A stretch of 64,000 bases of DNA from Adiantum capillus-veneris (GCA_014529385.2 CM043971.1:94775840-94839839), one strand, 5' to 3'. Positions 34,600-46,035 are shown, counted from the first letter of the stretch. Program-made: numbers and translations. Notes: generated from the letters alone by a model not told the origin.

Positions 34600-36060
34600 A
34601 TTATACTAATTAAGTTTAGATTAAGTTGAGATAATTATCAAAGTTGTATTAGGCTGTCATTATGCTAGGAAAATTATCTTATAATTTTTTGAGTATTTTT
34701 CATAATTAATTAAACAGAATTACACTGTTTTGGAGAGAAAAATAAAGGGAAAAATGACCAAAATGATTCAAAATGATTTAAGATAATTTTCAAAGGTTAA
34801 TAAAATCTTTGAAAATCCATGATAATTATGTTAACCTCATATAATTATTTTACCTAATTATCTTAGCAGAATTACATTTTTTAAGGACAAATTAAAAGGG
34901 GAAAAATAGCAAATTGATTCAAAATGCTTTCAGATACTTACCAGTGGTAAAGCACATCTTCAAAAATCCATGATAATTATGTTAACCTCAGATAATTAGT
35001 TTACCTAATTATCTTAGCAAAATTACACTGTTTTTAGGACAAATTAAAAGGGATCAAATAGTAAATTGATTCAAAATGCTTTGAGATAATTATTAGTGGT
35101 AAATCACATCTTAGGAGACCCTTGATAGTTATGTTAATATCAAATAATTAATTTACATAATTATCTTAGCAGACTTACACTATTCTTAGGATAAATTAAA
35201 AGAGGGAAAATAGAAAATTGATTCAAAATGATTTAAGATAAATATCAGAGGTTAATCGCATCTTAAGAACCTCGTGATAATTATGTTACTCTGAGATAAT
35301 TAGTTTACCTAATTATCTTAGTAGAATTACATTGTTTTTATGACAAATTAAAAGAGGAAAAATAGTAAATTGATATAAAATCCTTAAAGATAATTAAAAA
35401 TGATAAATCATATCTTAGAAAACTCGTGATAATTATCTTAATGTCAGATAACTAGTATAACTAATTATCTCATCAGAATTCCATTGTTTTTAGGGGAAAC
35501 TTAAAGGGGGTAATTAGTAAATCATGTTATATGATTACATCCTATTTATCAGAGTTAAAATATATGATAAAAAGATCGTGATAATTATTTCAAGGTTAGA
35601 AAAGTAGTATAGATATTTAACTAAGTCAAATTATACTAATTCTAGATAAAAACTAAAGAGGGAAATTAGTAAGTCGTGTGATATGATTACATGCTATTTA
35701 TCAGAGTTAGATTACATGATAAAGAGGTCATGATAATTAGTTCAAGGTTAGAAAAGTAGTAGAGATATTTAATTATACTAATTCTAGATAAAAACTAAAG
35801 AGGGAAATTAGTAAGCCATGTGATATGATTACATGCTATTTATCAGAGTTAGATTACATGATAAAGAGGCCGTGATAATTAAGTTAAGGTTATAAAATTA
35901 ATATAGATATTTATCTAAGTCAAATTATACTAATTTTAGCTGAAAATTAAAGAGAAAAATTAGATAATTGAGTTGTAAAATTAAAAGATAATTACCAAAG
36001 GCCACAAACATCTTTCTCTACTTGTGATAATTATACCATAGTTAATTAGTGAGTTTTGAA
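34600..36060 (+). repeat. Tandem repeat inside LTR, period about 152 bp
   Basis: The landmark TCTTAGCAGAATTACA or its variants recurs at 34861, 35012, 35164, 35316 and 35468, that is every 151-152 bp. More diverged units follow with GTGATATGATTACATGC near 35517, 35669 and 35811. Each unit carries GTGATAATTAT, AGATAATTAG and AAATTAAAAGGG-type blocks. About nine units in all. The partner LTR has the same field (about 41180-42640), with a deletion near 42015. Confidence 0.85.
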
Positions 36061-36500
36061 TATTATAATTGACCAAAAGTCCTATTTTTAACAAAAGATT
36101 AATTAAAATAAATAGGCTTTATGGTCAAAAGTTCTAGAAAAATTACAGTAAGTGTAAACCAGTGATATAGCATTGACGAAATGAGATTTTTGAGAGAAAA
36201 TAAATAGAATAAATATTAAGCTCAAAATAAGCAGATTTCAAGCTTAAAATTCGAAGGGAAATTTAGGGAAAAGACATAGAAAATTATAAGAAAATTAGGA
36301 TAGCTTAGAAAATCCTTAAGGAACCTTTGGAACAAGCTATCATATCTATATAGGCAAATAAGAAATTAATAGGTCAAGAATTTACCAATTAAGACTACAA
36401 ATTTAACCTTGGATGGGCTACGGTTGAATACAAAGGTTAAGTTTAGATTTCAAATAATTTACCTAATGATTAGACGTCCTTTTTATAAGGATAAGAAGTT

Positions 36501-36663
36501 ATGGCACCTAAAAGGACTCGAGAAAATCCTACATCTGTAAAATGAGGAGGTAGCTCCAAAACGAGCTAGAGCGTCGCACGATGATGAAGTCGGGCCTAGT
36601 TGTAAGCCTACGGAGGAGAGTCTTCAGGCGCCAACACAGCAGCAGATGGCCGATCAGTCCCAA
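36501..36663 (+). pseudogene. Coding exon inside the LTR of element D
   Basis: ATG at 36501 begins MAPKRTRENPTS. After a small frame break it continues EVAPKRARASHDDEVGP, CKPTEESLQAPTQQQ and MADQSQ, and stops at a splice-donor-like CAA|GTGAGT (GT at 36664). The copy in the other LTR (43172-43304) has no ATG but is open through the same peptide (DIAPKRTRASHDDEAGPSS), ending at CAG|GTGGGT. Codon-like conservation between the copies suggests the first exon of gag. The phase at the likely acceptor near 38630 does not fit exactly. Confidence 0.5.
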
Positions 36664-37806
36664 GTGAGTTTCCCATTATTCAATTAGGTCTTTTAATGGT
36701 TTAAGTTCTTTCATAAGTTCGCATTGTATACGTAAGGAGCGAGTAAGAATCAGAAAAGGAGTAATTGACCAAAAACGGAAGGTAACTTCTAACGTGCATT
36801 TGTTTATAATGTAGGAAAGAATTGTTTGGGTTAAAACTGGCTGAATTAGGAAAGATATGATCGATCATACTTAAGACAGCTTGTCTCAAGACACCTCCGA
36901 CTCCTTGGTATATTTTGCTTATAATGATCGCTTTCCAGCCATCACGGATAAGTCGGTTACCCCCATGAACGTTGAGTTTCTACTTCGTGTCATGTCTTGA
37001 TGTTTCTACATACGTTAGGATATCGTTTTTTATCCTAGGGGAGCCGCCCGATTGTATGGGCAACTGGTTTGGTGTATGGGCACCCGGAACCTTGGGTGGG
37101 GGTTTATCCACTCCGGATTGTGAATAAGGAATGGGTGTCGATTTTTCACCTTAGCTGGTCTTGAGACAAGAAGAGTATTGGTCATGGTTATTATGGACAA
37201 TTTTTGATTGACAGTATCCTGTCTTAAGTTTAAAGATGTCGGTTTGCTAAAAGAATGCTTTTCAATGTTGTCTTTAATATTTGTTTTAAGGAATCATTGT
37301 GATGAAAAGTTAAAAGACACCATTATTTTAAATGTTAAAACAATGTGATAGTAATTCGAAAACAATAGGAATCATGTGTGACTGCGGGGTGGTAAGTGGG
37401 GATTGACTAAGGTTGTCAATCAAGAACGGGTGGACCTGATTAGTCAGGTAACTATCCATTCCTGCGCACTAAAAACGTCTAGAAACTTCTCTACTTGGAA
37501 GAGGATTCCACCAACGACTGTGCCCTCACATATGTTAGGGGGAAAAAAGCGTTGGTTGAGGATATGTTAACCCAATATGTGGAAGTTATAGGGCCAAAAT
37601 AGTTTTGAACTTTTAAATATTGTCCCGTTTCCGCTGCGAGACAGGACTAGGTCTTCTTCTAAGGCTATAGACCCAAGCCATTGTCAATGGTAAAGGTCTA
37701 TTCCTTGGATTTTTCTTGTTTAGAGAATCTGATTTTGATAATGCCTAGAGACCTGTCAAGGATCCCATCCCGCTTTTTGGTGTAGGCGGGTTGGGGACCT
37801 CACAAG

Positions 37807-37818
37807 TGGTATCAGAGC
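37807..37818 (+). other. Primer-binding site of element D (initiator Met tRNA)
   Basis: TGGTATCAGAGC, two bases after the LTR end. This fixes the LTR boundary and the element orientation. Confidence 0.9.
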
Positions 37819-38631
37819 TTGTGTAATTAAAGTCTTGGACCTAGGGAAAAGTTTAAGATTGAAATAAATGGTCTTTGACAAATTCAATTAAGGACATATT
37901 TAATTTAAGAGAGAGAGAGAAAGGAAGAGAGAGAATTGCCCCTATCTTTGCAGAAAGATTTCCATCATGGATTTCAACGTTAGGTTTATGAGGGCTTGCC
38001 TATCCTGACACTATTCAATGCAAAAAAGCGTGATGAAATGTCTAGATAACAGATTTTCTCCTTCCACTTGGAGGATCAAATGCACAGGATCTGGTGGAAT
38101 TTTCTTCATTGATGCGGAAGAGTTAGAAGGTTAGAACTAAATATGAAGAGACTCAAATGGGCCGAGGATATTCAAGTGATTGAAGTATACTTTTTCATTG
38201 GGGACGGAGAATCCAGAAGAAACCCTTGTAATAGATGATGTCCAAGTATCACAAAATCAGTGGGTGTTTGATCAGGTGTCTAAAGTAATCTACCCTGGTA
38301 GAACTAGTCCCATAGGAGTAGGCCCTAGTTTTAGTGGACCAAAAGATGTTGTATATTTTGATCCTATATCTGATCCACCAAAAATCACCAAGATTTTAGT
38401 ATAGGACTATCGTCACATTTGAATTGTATTAACTCTTGTACATACTATGGTTCTCATGGGTATGTTATAAGCAGTTTTGTTTATGGTTTGGCAATTGTCT
38501 TCATCCCATGTGCAAAAGTTTTTGTAGTAGTTAAGTTAAAAGTATAAGTAAGAAAGATTTCATCTGGTACTAAATTCCATTAATTCAATCTCAATGGAAT
38601 ACTCGCGTAAATAAGCCTTTACACTGTTAGT
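37819..38631 (+). other. Element D leader or intron
   Basis: Mostly non-coding, with a GA-rich stretch near 37910-37935. A 74-codon frame at 38180-38404 has no recognised motif. If the LTR exon is real, this segment would be part of its intron. Confidence 0.4.
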
Positions 38632-39480
38632 CAAGAGACAAAATTACTACTAAAGCAAGTTCAACTCCCTACTTTTAAAGGAGAGGGACCCAATTTAGAG
38701 CGAGATGCCGAAGCATGGCTAGATGCTATGGATGACTATTTCAAAGCTGCAGGAACTGCTGTAGAAAACCAAACAGTGTTGTGTATGTTCCGTCTCAGTG
38801 GAGATGCCAAACTTTGGTGGAAGCAACACTGTAGAGATAATCCCACGAGTAGTCCGTCTTGGGAGAAAATGAAGCAGGCAATCAAAGAATGTTATCTCCC
38901 TCCTGCACATCAAGCTATCAAGATGAACGAATTCTTTGGTCTACGCCAACTAGGACTTTCATTAGAGGAGTACTACACCAAGTTTGTGTCTTTACAATGC
39001 TATGCTCCTCAGATGACCATGGAGCAACAAATTGCCCGTTTTTGTCAAGGGATCAATAAACCCCTGAGTACACGTCTCAAAGCCATGAGGCCTACATCAA
39101 TACAGGATGCCCTTCTCAAGGCTAAGTCTCTTGCAGCCGAAGGAACCAACTCCATAACGAACTATAATGGATTTAATAACTTTAGGGGAAGAGCCAGAGG
39201 AACTTTCAACCAAACATATCAACAACGTGAACTAGTTGCAGCAGTGAACTTGCAGCAGACCTTCCCAAACGTTAGGTGCTATGGATGCAATCAAATGGGA
39301 CACTATAGAAATAATTGTGGAGAAGAGAAAAACCCTTGAACTACTGCTAGAGCCATTCCTCAAAATCAAGGAGATAATCTAAGAGGAGGTATAAATGGAG
39401 GACGAGGTAGAGGAAGAGCAAGAGGAGCCAGAGCTTATGCAATCATGGGAGAACCAACCTTATGAATGAGGAAGATAAAA
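38632..39480 (+). pseudogene. Element D gag
   Basis: The frame is open from about 38632 (KLLLKQVQLPTFKGEG). It has the classical retrotransposon gag domain: AEAWLDAMDDYFKA, FRLSGDAKLWWKQH, SWEKMKQAIKECYLPP, LSLEEYYTKFVSL and QQIARFCQGINKPLS. The zinc knuckle is CYGCNQMGHYRNNC. A TGA follows at 39338-39340, after which the frame continues through a Gly/Arg-rich end (GGRGRGRARGARAYAIMGEP) to a second stop. It could form particles with a helper polymerase in the past. Confidence 0.88.
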
Positions 39481-40232
39481 GAGCCACTCGCTTGTCCATA
39501 GTTAGCAATCCTAGAGCTTTGTAAACCAATATAAATCAATAACGCAAAGCTTTGAGTTACTTATATATTAAAATGGTATACATGATTTTCTTTTCCAAAA
39601 TTACTTAAGGAATCTAAAGTTAAGTTAGTATTCAATCAAGAAATCAAGGGTTGATCTAGCAAATGAGACAAAGGTTCTCAATAGTATGAAAAGGATTTGA
39701 ATCTTGAGATTGAGATAGTTATTAAGAAACCAACTCACATTCTTCGTGCACACGATAGCCTTTCTTGGAAAATAACATAGATAGGAAAGTATTAATGTAC
39801 CAACTAATAAGAAGCAAAAAAAGAAATCTTGGTATGATACTTTTTAAAACCCTTTATATATTGTTGGTCAACCAGGTTGGAGCACAGATGGGGTACCTCT
39901 AGTGCAATGTGGAAGCTTGTGCCGAACGCAGATTGCCCAGAATGGCAAGAACACGCCGAGCGCATTGAGATTGGCAAAGCTCGAATACATGATACTTGTC
40001 AAACGTTGATTGCTCTGAATGGTCAGTTAGACCGAGCGCGTTCATGTTGACAAGGTGGATATATGGATCTTTTATGGAATTGATTTAACGTGGTTTTTGA
40101 GATGATACAAATGGTGTGTAAAGGTTTTTAAGATGGGCTAAATACTGAGAGTTTCTTGAGGAAAAATTGACTAGAAAGTAACTCCAACCAGAAGCTAGAA
40201 AGAACTCTTAGAGTAATCAGTAACATTTGGTA
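39481..40232 (+). other. Non-coding filler in place of pol in element D
   Basis: Where protease, RT and integrase should be there is only non-coding sequence. A few imperfect internal repeats are visible at 39925-40050 (GCCGA(A/G)CGC, GATTGC.C.GAATGG). Confidence 0.6.
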
Positions 40233-40347
40233 AAGTGGAAAGGTTATCCCTTCGAAGATGTCACTTGGGAGGATGAATTTCTCTTCTCAAAGACTTTCTC
40301 AATTTCGGTTGAGATGAGGGCATCTCAAATTCTTAAGCTGGGGTGAT
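40233..40347 (+). pseudogene. Chromodomain remnant of element D
   Basis: The last codons before the 3' LTR read VKWKGYPFEDVTWEDEF, the typical end of a chromovirus integrase chromodomain, followed by SQILKLG and a stop. So D came from a chromovirus whose pol was deleted down to this tail. The purine-rich GCTGGGGTGA next to the LTR is the likely polypurine tract. Confidence 0.8.
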
Positions 40348-43300
40348 TGTAAGGTTTCCAGTTTTTGAAACCTTAAAAATTGTATAAAGCTTAATCAAAG
40401 TGACATGATTATTGAAAAAGCAATGTAGAATTGTCCGACCGTGGCAAATATTGGTATTTTTGGAATCTTAAGCACAGCAAACCCTGGGCTAGAAATTTTC
40501 AGAATTGAATTCCGATAAAAACTGGTATAGTTATGGCCCATGGAAGTTTACACTGTGAATTAAGTAAATTAAGTAAAATTGAAAGGTTTCAGTAATTATT
40601 ACTACTAAAGACTTTTTATCCTAAAGTTCTAGAAACTACAGATATTTCCAAAGATAATCATTAAAAGTCAAGAAAAATAGAAGAAAATCGATTTTGTGTA
40701 TCTAGGGGAGCTGTGTGGGATAATGATGAACTTTCCCATACTAGATTTAGTAGTAGGGGGCATTTTTAGAGCTGAAGGGCTGCTTGGGATGCAAGTTACT
40801 GCCATTTTCTAGCCTGTGAGTCCCCAGAAACCTATAAATATGACTCTTGCTTCACAGTTTGAACGAACTCAGAGCCTTGACACACTCTCTCTCATCTAGA
40901 GAGACCACTACGCAGAAATCACTAGAGATTAAGCTCTAGTTGGTTAAATTAAATGATAATTAGTCTAATCCTTCTTAATTAGCAAAGCTAGGTTAACCTA
41001 TTTTCTTAATAAATTGAAGGTTAATCCTATGTATACTAAAACTTCTCTCTTAATTAAATATTCTCTGCTAATTATTGTGATTAAGCTTAGGGATATTAAG
41101 CTAATTAATAATTATATCATATTAGGGCTGAAATTATCTATTTTAATCATAAATTAATGGGAATTATACTAATTAAGTTTAGATTAAGTTAAGATAATTA
41201 TCAAATCTGTGTTAGACTGTCATTTTTCTAGGAAAATTATCTTATAATTTTTTGAGTAATTTTCATAATAAATTAAGCAGAATTATACTATTTTTGAGAG
41301 AAAAATAAAAGGGAAAATTATCAAAAATACTTTAAGATAATTATCAGAGGTTAATCACATATTCGTAAACCCGTGATAATTATTTTAACCTCAGATAATT
41401 AGTCTACCTAATTATCTTAGCAGAATTACATTGTTTTTAGGACAAAATAAAAGAGGAAAAACAGCAAATTGATTCAAAATGATTTAAGATAATTATCAGA
41501 GGTTAATCACATCTTAGGTAGCCTATGATAATTATGCTAATCTCAAATAATTAGTCTATGTAATTATCTTGGCAGAATTACATTGTTTTAAGAACAAATT
41601 AAAATGAGAAAACTAGCAAATTGATTCAAAATGCTTTGAAATAATAATCAGTGGTAAAGTACATCTTCAAAAATTCGTGATAGTTATGTTAATATCAAAA
41701 ACTTAGTTTACCTAATTATCTTAGCAGAATTACATTGTTTTTAAGACAAATTAAAAGGGGAGAAATAGTAAATTGATTCAAAATGCTTTGAGATAATTAT
41801 CACTGGTAAATCACATCTTAGGAAACTCATGATAATTATGTTAATATCAGATAATTAGTTTATATAATTATCTTAGAAGACTTACACTATTGTTAGGATA
41901 AATTAAAAGAGAGAAAATAGAAAATTGATTCAAAATGCTTTAATATAATTATCAGAGGTTAATCACATTTTAGAAAACCCATGATAATTATTTTATCCTC
42001 AGATAATTAGTTTACTTAATAGTAAATTGATATAAAATGCTTTAAGATAATTATCAATGGTAAATCATATCTTAGGAAACCCGTGATAATTATCTTAATG
42101 TCAAATGACTAGTATAACTAGTTATCTCATCAGAATTCTACTATTTTTAGGAGAAAATTAAAGGGGGTAATTAGTACATCATGTTATATGATTACATGCT
42201 ATTTATCAGAGTTAGAATACATGAGAAAAAGACCGTGATAATTATGTCAAGGTTAGAAAAGTAGTATAGATATTTATCTAAGTCAGATTATACTAATTCT
42301 AGATAAAAACTAAAGAGGGAAATTAGTAAGTCATGTGATATGATTACATGCTATTTATTAGACCTAGATTACATGATAAAGAGGCCATGATAATTAGTTC
42401 AAGGTTAGAAAAGTAGTATAGATATTTATCTAAGCCAAATTATACTATTTCTAGATAAAAACTAAAGAGGGAAATTAGTAAGTCATGTGATATGATTACA
42501 TTCTATTTATCAGAGTTAGATTACATGATAAAGAGGCCGTGATAATTAGGTCAAGGTTAGAAAATTAATATAGATATTTATCTAAGTCAAATTATACTAA
42601 TTTTAGCTGAAACTTAAAGATGGAAATTAGATAATTGAGTTGTAAAATTAAAAGATAATTACCAAAGGTCACAAACATCTTTATCTACTTGTGATAATTA
42701 TACCATAGTTAATTAGTGAGTTTAGAATATTATAATTGACCAAAAGTCCTATTTTTAGCAAAAGATTAATTAAAATAAATAGGCTTTACGGTCAAAAGTT
42801 CTAGAAAAATTACAGTAAGTGTAAACCAGTGATATAATGTTGACGAAATGAGATTTTTGAGAGAAAATAAATAGAATAAATATTAACCTCAAAATAAGCA
42901 GATTTCAAGCTTAAAATTCGAAGGGAAATTTAGGAAAAAGACATAGAAAATTATAACAAAATTATGATAGCTTAGAAAATCCTTAAGGAAGCTTTGGAAA
43001 AAGCTATCATATCTATAGAGGCAAATAAGAAATTACTAGGTCAAGTATTTACCAATTAAGACTACAAATTTAACCTTGGATGGGTTACGGTTGAATACAA
43101 AGGTTAAGTTTAGATTTCAAATAATTTACCTAATGATTAGACGTCCTTTTTATAAGGATAAGAAGTTATATCACATCTGATGATGAGGACATAGCTCCGA
43201 AACGAACTAGAGCGTCGCACGACGACGAAGCCGGGCCTAGTAGTAAGCCTACGGAGGAGAGTCTTCAAGTGCCAACACAGCATCAGATTGCCGATCAGTC

Positions 43301-44255
43301 CCAGGTGGGTTTCCCATTATTCAATTAAGTCTTTTAATGGTTTAAGTTCTTTCATAAGTTAGCATTGTATACGTTAGGAGTGAGTAAGAATCAGAAAAGG
43401 AATAATTGACCAAAAACGGAAGTTAACTTCCAACATGCATTTGTTTATAATGTAGGAAAGAATTGTTTGGGTTAAAACTGGTTGAATTAGGAAAGATATG
43501 ATCAATCATCCTTAAGACATCTTGTCTCAAGACACCTCCAACTCCTTGGTATATTTTGATGATAATGATGGCTTTCCAGCCATCACGGATAAGTCAATTA
43601 CCTCCATGAACATTGAGTTTCTACTCCATGTCATGTCTTGATGTTTCTACATAAGTTAGGATACCGTTTTTTATCCTAGGGGAGCCACCTGGTTGTATGG
43701 GCAACTGGTTTGGTGTATGGGCACCCGGAACCTTGGCTGGGGTTTTATCCACTCCGGATTGTGAATAAGGAATGGGTGCGGTTTTTTCACCCTTAGGTGG
43801 TCTTGAGACAAGAAGAGTACCGGTCATGGTTATTATGGACAATGTTTGATTGACAGTACCATGTCTTAAGTTTAAAGATGTCTGTTTGCTAAAAGAATGC
43901 TTTTCAATGCTGTCTTTAATATTTGATTGAAGGAATCACTGTGATGAAAAGTTAAAAGAAACCATTATTTTAAATGTTAAAAAAATGTGATAGTAATTAG
44001 AAAACAAAAGGAATCATGTGTGACTGTGGGGTGATAAGTGGGGATTGACTAAAGTTGCCAATCAAGGACGGGTGGACCTGATGAGTCAGGTAACTATCCA
44101 TTCCCGCACACTAAAAACGTCTAGAAACTTCTCTACTTGGAAGAGGATTCCACCAACGGCTATGCCCTCACATATGTTAGGGGGAAAACAGAGTTGGTTG
44201 AGGATATCTTAGCCCAATATGTGGACTCTGATTTTTATAAGGCCTAGAGACCTGT

Positions 44256-44258
<3 letters not shown>
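40348..44258 (+). repeat. 3' LTR of element D, truncated at (GA)n
   Basis: It starts TGTAAGGTT and follows the 5' LTR throughout, including the TATA box (40833-40840), the 152-bp units and the exon at 43172-43304. Near 44222 a deletion joins AATATGTGG to the final part (CCTAGAGACCTGTCAA), and the last 50 bp or so of the LTR are replaced by the (GA)n tract. No target duplication can be checked. Confidence 0.88.
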
Positions 44259-44313
<55 letters not shown>

Positions 44314-44316
44314 GAG

Positions 44317-44349
<33 letters not shown>
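44259..44349 (+). repeat. (GA)n microsatellite 1
   Basis: GA repeats with two interruptions (GGAAGAGAGCGA). It replaces the end of the D LTR. Confidence 0.95.
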
Positions 44350-44351
<2 letters not shown>

Positions 44352-44426
44352 TTTCTAGAATTGGTGCACGACGTGCGGTAGGCTATATTTGCCTCGCAAT
44401 TTTCAGCCCCCACGCCGTGATCCACA

Positions 44427-44430
<4 letters not shown>

Positions 44431-44502
<72 letters not shown>
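44431..44502 (+). repeat. (GA)n microsatellite 2
   Basis: Pure GA repeats, 82 bp after the first tract and 31 bp before the ATG of the histone-fold pseudogene. GA/CT tracts are common in plant 5' leaders and may have belonged to its promoter. Confidence 0.95.
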
Positions 44503-44506
<4 letters not shown>

Positions 44507-44533
44507 TCCTTTGCATTTTTCTCTTATAGTGGA

Positions 44534-45362
44534 ATGGCAAGAACAAAGGGAACAACAATGAAGGTAGGGAAAGGACCAGCGCTTGCAAAGAAAGCATGTG
44601 GAAGGTCTGATAGTAAGAAGAAAACTGCAGGTAAACCAATGAAGATATTGAAGGGACCAAGAATGAAGAATATTCAGAGAGACATGGGTTTATTTAGCGA
44701 GATCAGAAAGCTCAGAAATGTATTGAGCTTTGTGTCCCTAAACTTCCTGTCCAAAGAGCAGTAAGGCAAATTTGCGAGGAAGCATGTGCTGGTACATTGA
44801 GATGGAAGGCTGTTGCCCTGCTCTATCTTCAAGAAGCAGCATAAGATTTTTTACTGGAGTATTTTAATGATATCACCATTGTTGCTGCTCATGCTCAGTG
44901 GGTCACAATAATGGACAAGGAGAGTAAGACACTCAAGAGAGTACGTTGGAGATACGATAAGCTCCTCATCCCTAATGAGTTTATTGACCCTAAAATGAAG
45001 GATATATTGATAATACCACCAGGTCGATGGGATCATGGGGTTAAGATTCATGAGGTTACTCATGATGTGAACACTAGAGCCAGAGCTGAGCAAGAAGAAA
45101 AACGTTACCTAGAAGCAGCGAAATTAAAGAGGATACAGATTGTTGCTGTTGATGAAGAGGCATAGAGGAGAAATTATGGGCAAGTTACCATAGACTTAAA
45201 TGAAAGAAACAACGATATTTTACATTCCATGAAAGAAGGACAGTTAGCAACCATTCCCCTTGCTGATGGTACTAGGCAATTAGCTCTGGATTCTGTTGAT
45301 ATTGGGATTTTGAAAGATCCCAATGCACAAATTACAGACTCTATTGTTTATTTATGCCTAAA
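44534..45362 (+). pseudogene. Exon 1: histone H3-like fold, then start of Ulp1 domain
   Basis: ATG at 44534 gives MARTKGTTMKVG and a Lys-rich tail, as in histone H3. After SEIRK a missing base (about 44704-44709) shifts the frame. The other frame then gives QKCIELCVPKLPVQRAVRQI, LRWKAVALLYLQEAA, a TAA at 44842-44844 where H3 homologues have an acidic residue, then DFLLEYFND, AAHAQWVTIMDKE. These line up with H3 helices alpha-N to alpha-3 without gaps except one extra residue in loop 1. An extension follows (TAG at 45163-45165). It ends LADGTRQLALDSVDIGIL and DSIVYLCL, the usual start of a Ulp1 domain. Donor GTAAGT at 45363. Confidence 0.82.
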
Positions 45363-45440
45363 GTAAGTGCTCTTCTCTACCTTTAAAATCCTTTTATTTT
45401 TGTATTTGGTCTCTAATTAAATCCTTATTATTGAGTGTAG

Positions 45441-45674
45441 CTTAATAAAGAGCCAGATCCCTCAACAAAACCATACTGAAATACATGTTTTAGATCCACA
45501 GTTGTCTGTGCCACTCCGAATAAAAAACATCCTCATGGCACATTGAAGAGATTGTTTGTCCATGTCCAATGCTTTAGTCACAACTCTGGTGTTTCCATAC
45601 GAATCAAATAATCCATTGAACTGGACAAACAAGTGGTATGGACTATCAACTCCATACGAGGAACACATTCAGAG
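45441..45674 (+). pseudogene. Exon 2: Ulp1/C48 protease, central part
   Basis: Intron 1 (45363-45440, 78 bp) has GTAAGT and TGTAG and joins in phase (codon AA+C). The exon reads LIKSQIPQQNH, VLDPQLSVPLRIKNILMAH, a TGA at 45544-45546, then RDCLSMSNALVTTLVFPYES. If the TGA was TGG, this is the His-Trp pair that carries the catalytic His of Ulp1 proteases; the catalytic Asp is not clear. The 3' splice donor should be GTAAGA but reads ATAAGA at 45675, so splicing is broken. Only this donor position keeps the phase with exon 3. Confidence 0.75.
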
Positions 45675-45771
45675 ATAAGAGTGTGAGTGTTGATATAACC
45701 TTAAGTGTTTATTTGGGCTATGGTTGATGACCTCAATATTGTTAATAACAAATAACTTTCATTGTTCATAG

Positions 45772-45955
45772 ATGTGTAAAAAGATTACTTCACGTCTATG
45801 GAAGGCTTTGTGGAAATCATGAACTCTATAGGGCAACCTTTAAAGCTATCGATGTGCCTAATCAGACATATCTAAATTCCTGTGGTTGGAGATGTCTTCT
45901 CCACATAGAGTACATACTACAGAGTTTTTTTTCTTTGAATCCATTTATGTCTAAG
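45772..45955 (+). pseudogene. Exon 3: Ulp1/C48 protease, catalytic Cys
   Basis: After an acceptor TTCATAG the exon reads CVKRLLHVYGRLCG and VPNQTYLNSCGWRCLLHIEYIL. The Q-x5-C-G arrangement followed by LLHIEY matches the oxyanion Gln and catalytic Cys of Ulp1 (family C48) proteases, which cut SUMO or related tails. It ends in phase at the donor AAG|GTATTT (intron 3: 45956-46035, 80 bp). Confidence 0.8.
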
Positions 45956-46035
45956 GTATTTCCGCACTATAGTTTGGACCAGCTTGGTGCTATTATTAAT
46001 TGAAGTATTGACCACAAGTTAATCTAATTTTGCAG

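Larger units (their letters stand above)
33784..37804 (+). repeat. 5' LTR of element D (about 4.0 kb)
   Basis: It starts TGTAAGGTT and ends CTCACA just before the primer site. It matches 40348-44258 with frequent substitutions and some indels, so D is old. It contains a TATA box, a long field of tandem units of about 152 bp, and a coding exon (separate entries). At 4 kb it is unusually long for an LTR. Confidence 0.9.

Noticed and set aside
34600-36060. CRISPR-like array
   Set aside because: Units of about 152 bp are repeated in full with no unique spacers, lie inside an LTR and recur in its partner; the host is a plant.
44219-44533. Open frame of Arg-Glu repeats joined to the histone-fold start
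   Set aside because: It is the translation of the (GA)n tracts. The true start is the ATG at 44534, which begins MARTK as in H3.
44534-45180. A functional H3 or CENH3 gene
   Set aside because: A frameshift and stops at 44842 and 45163 break it, and the sequence past the fold continues into a protease, unlike any histone gene.
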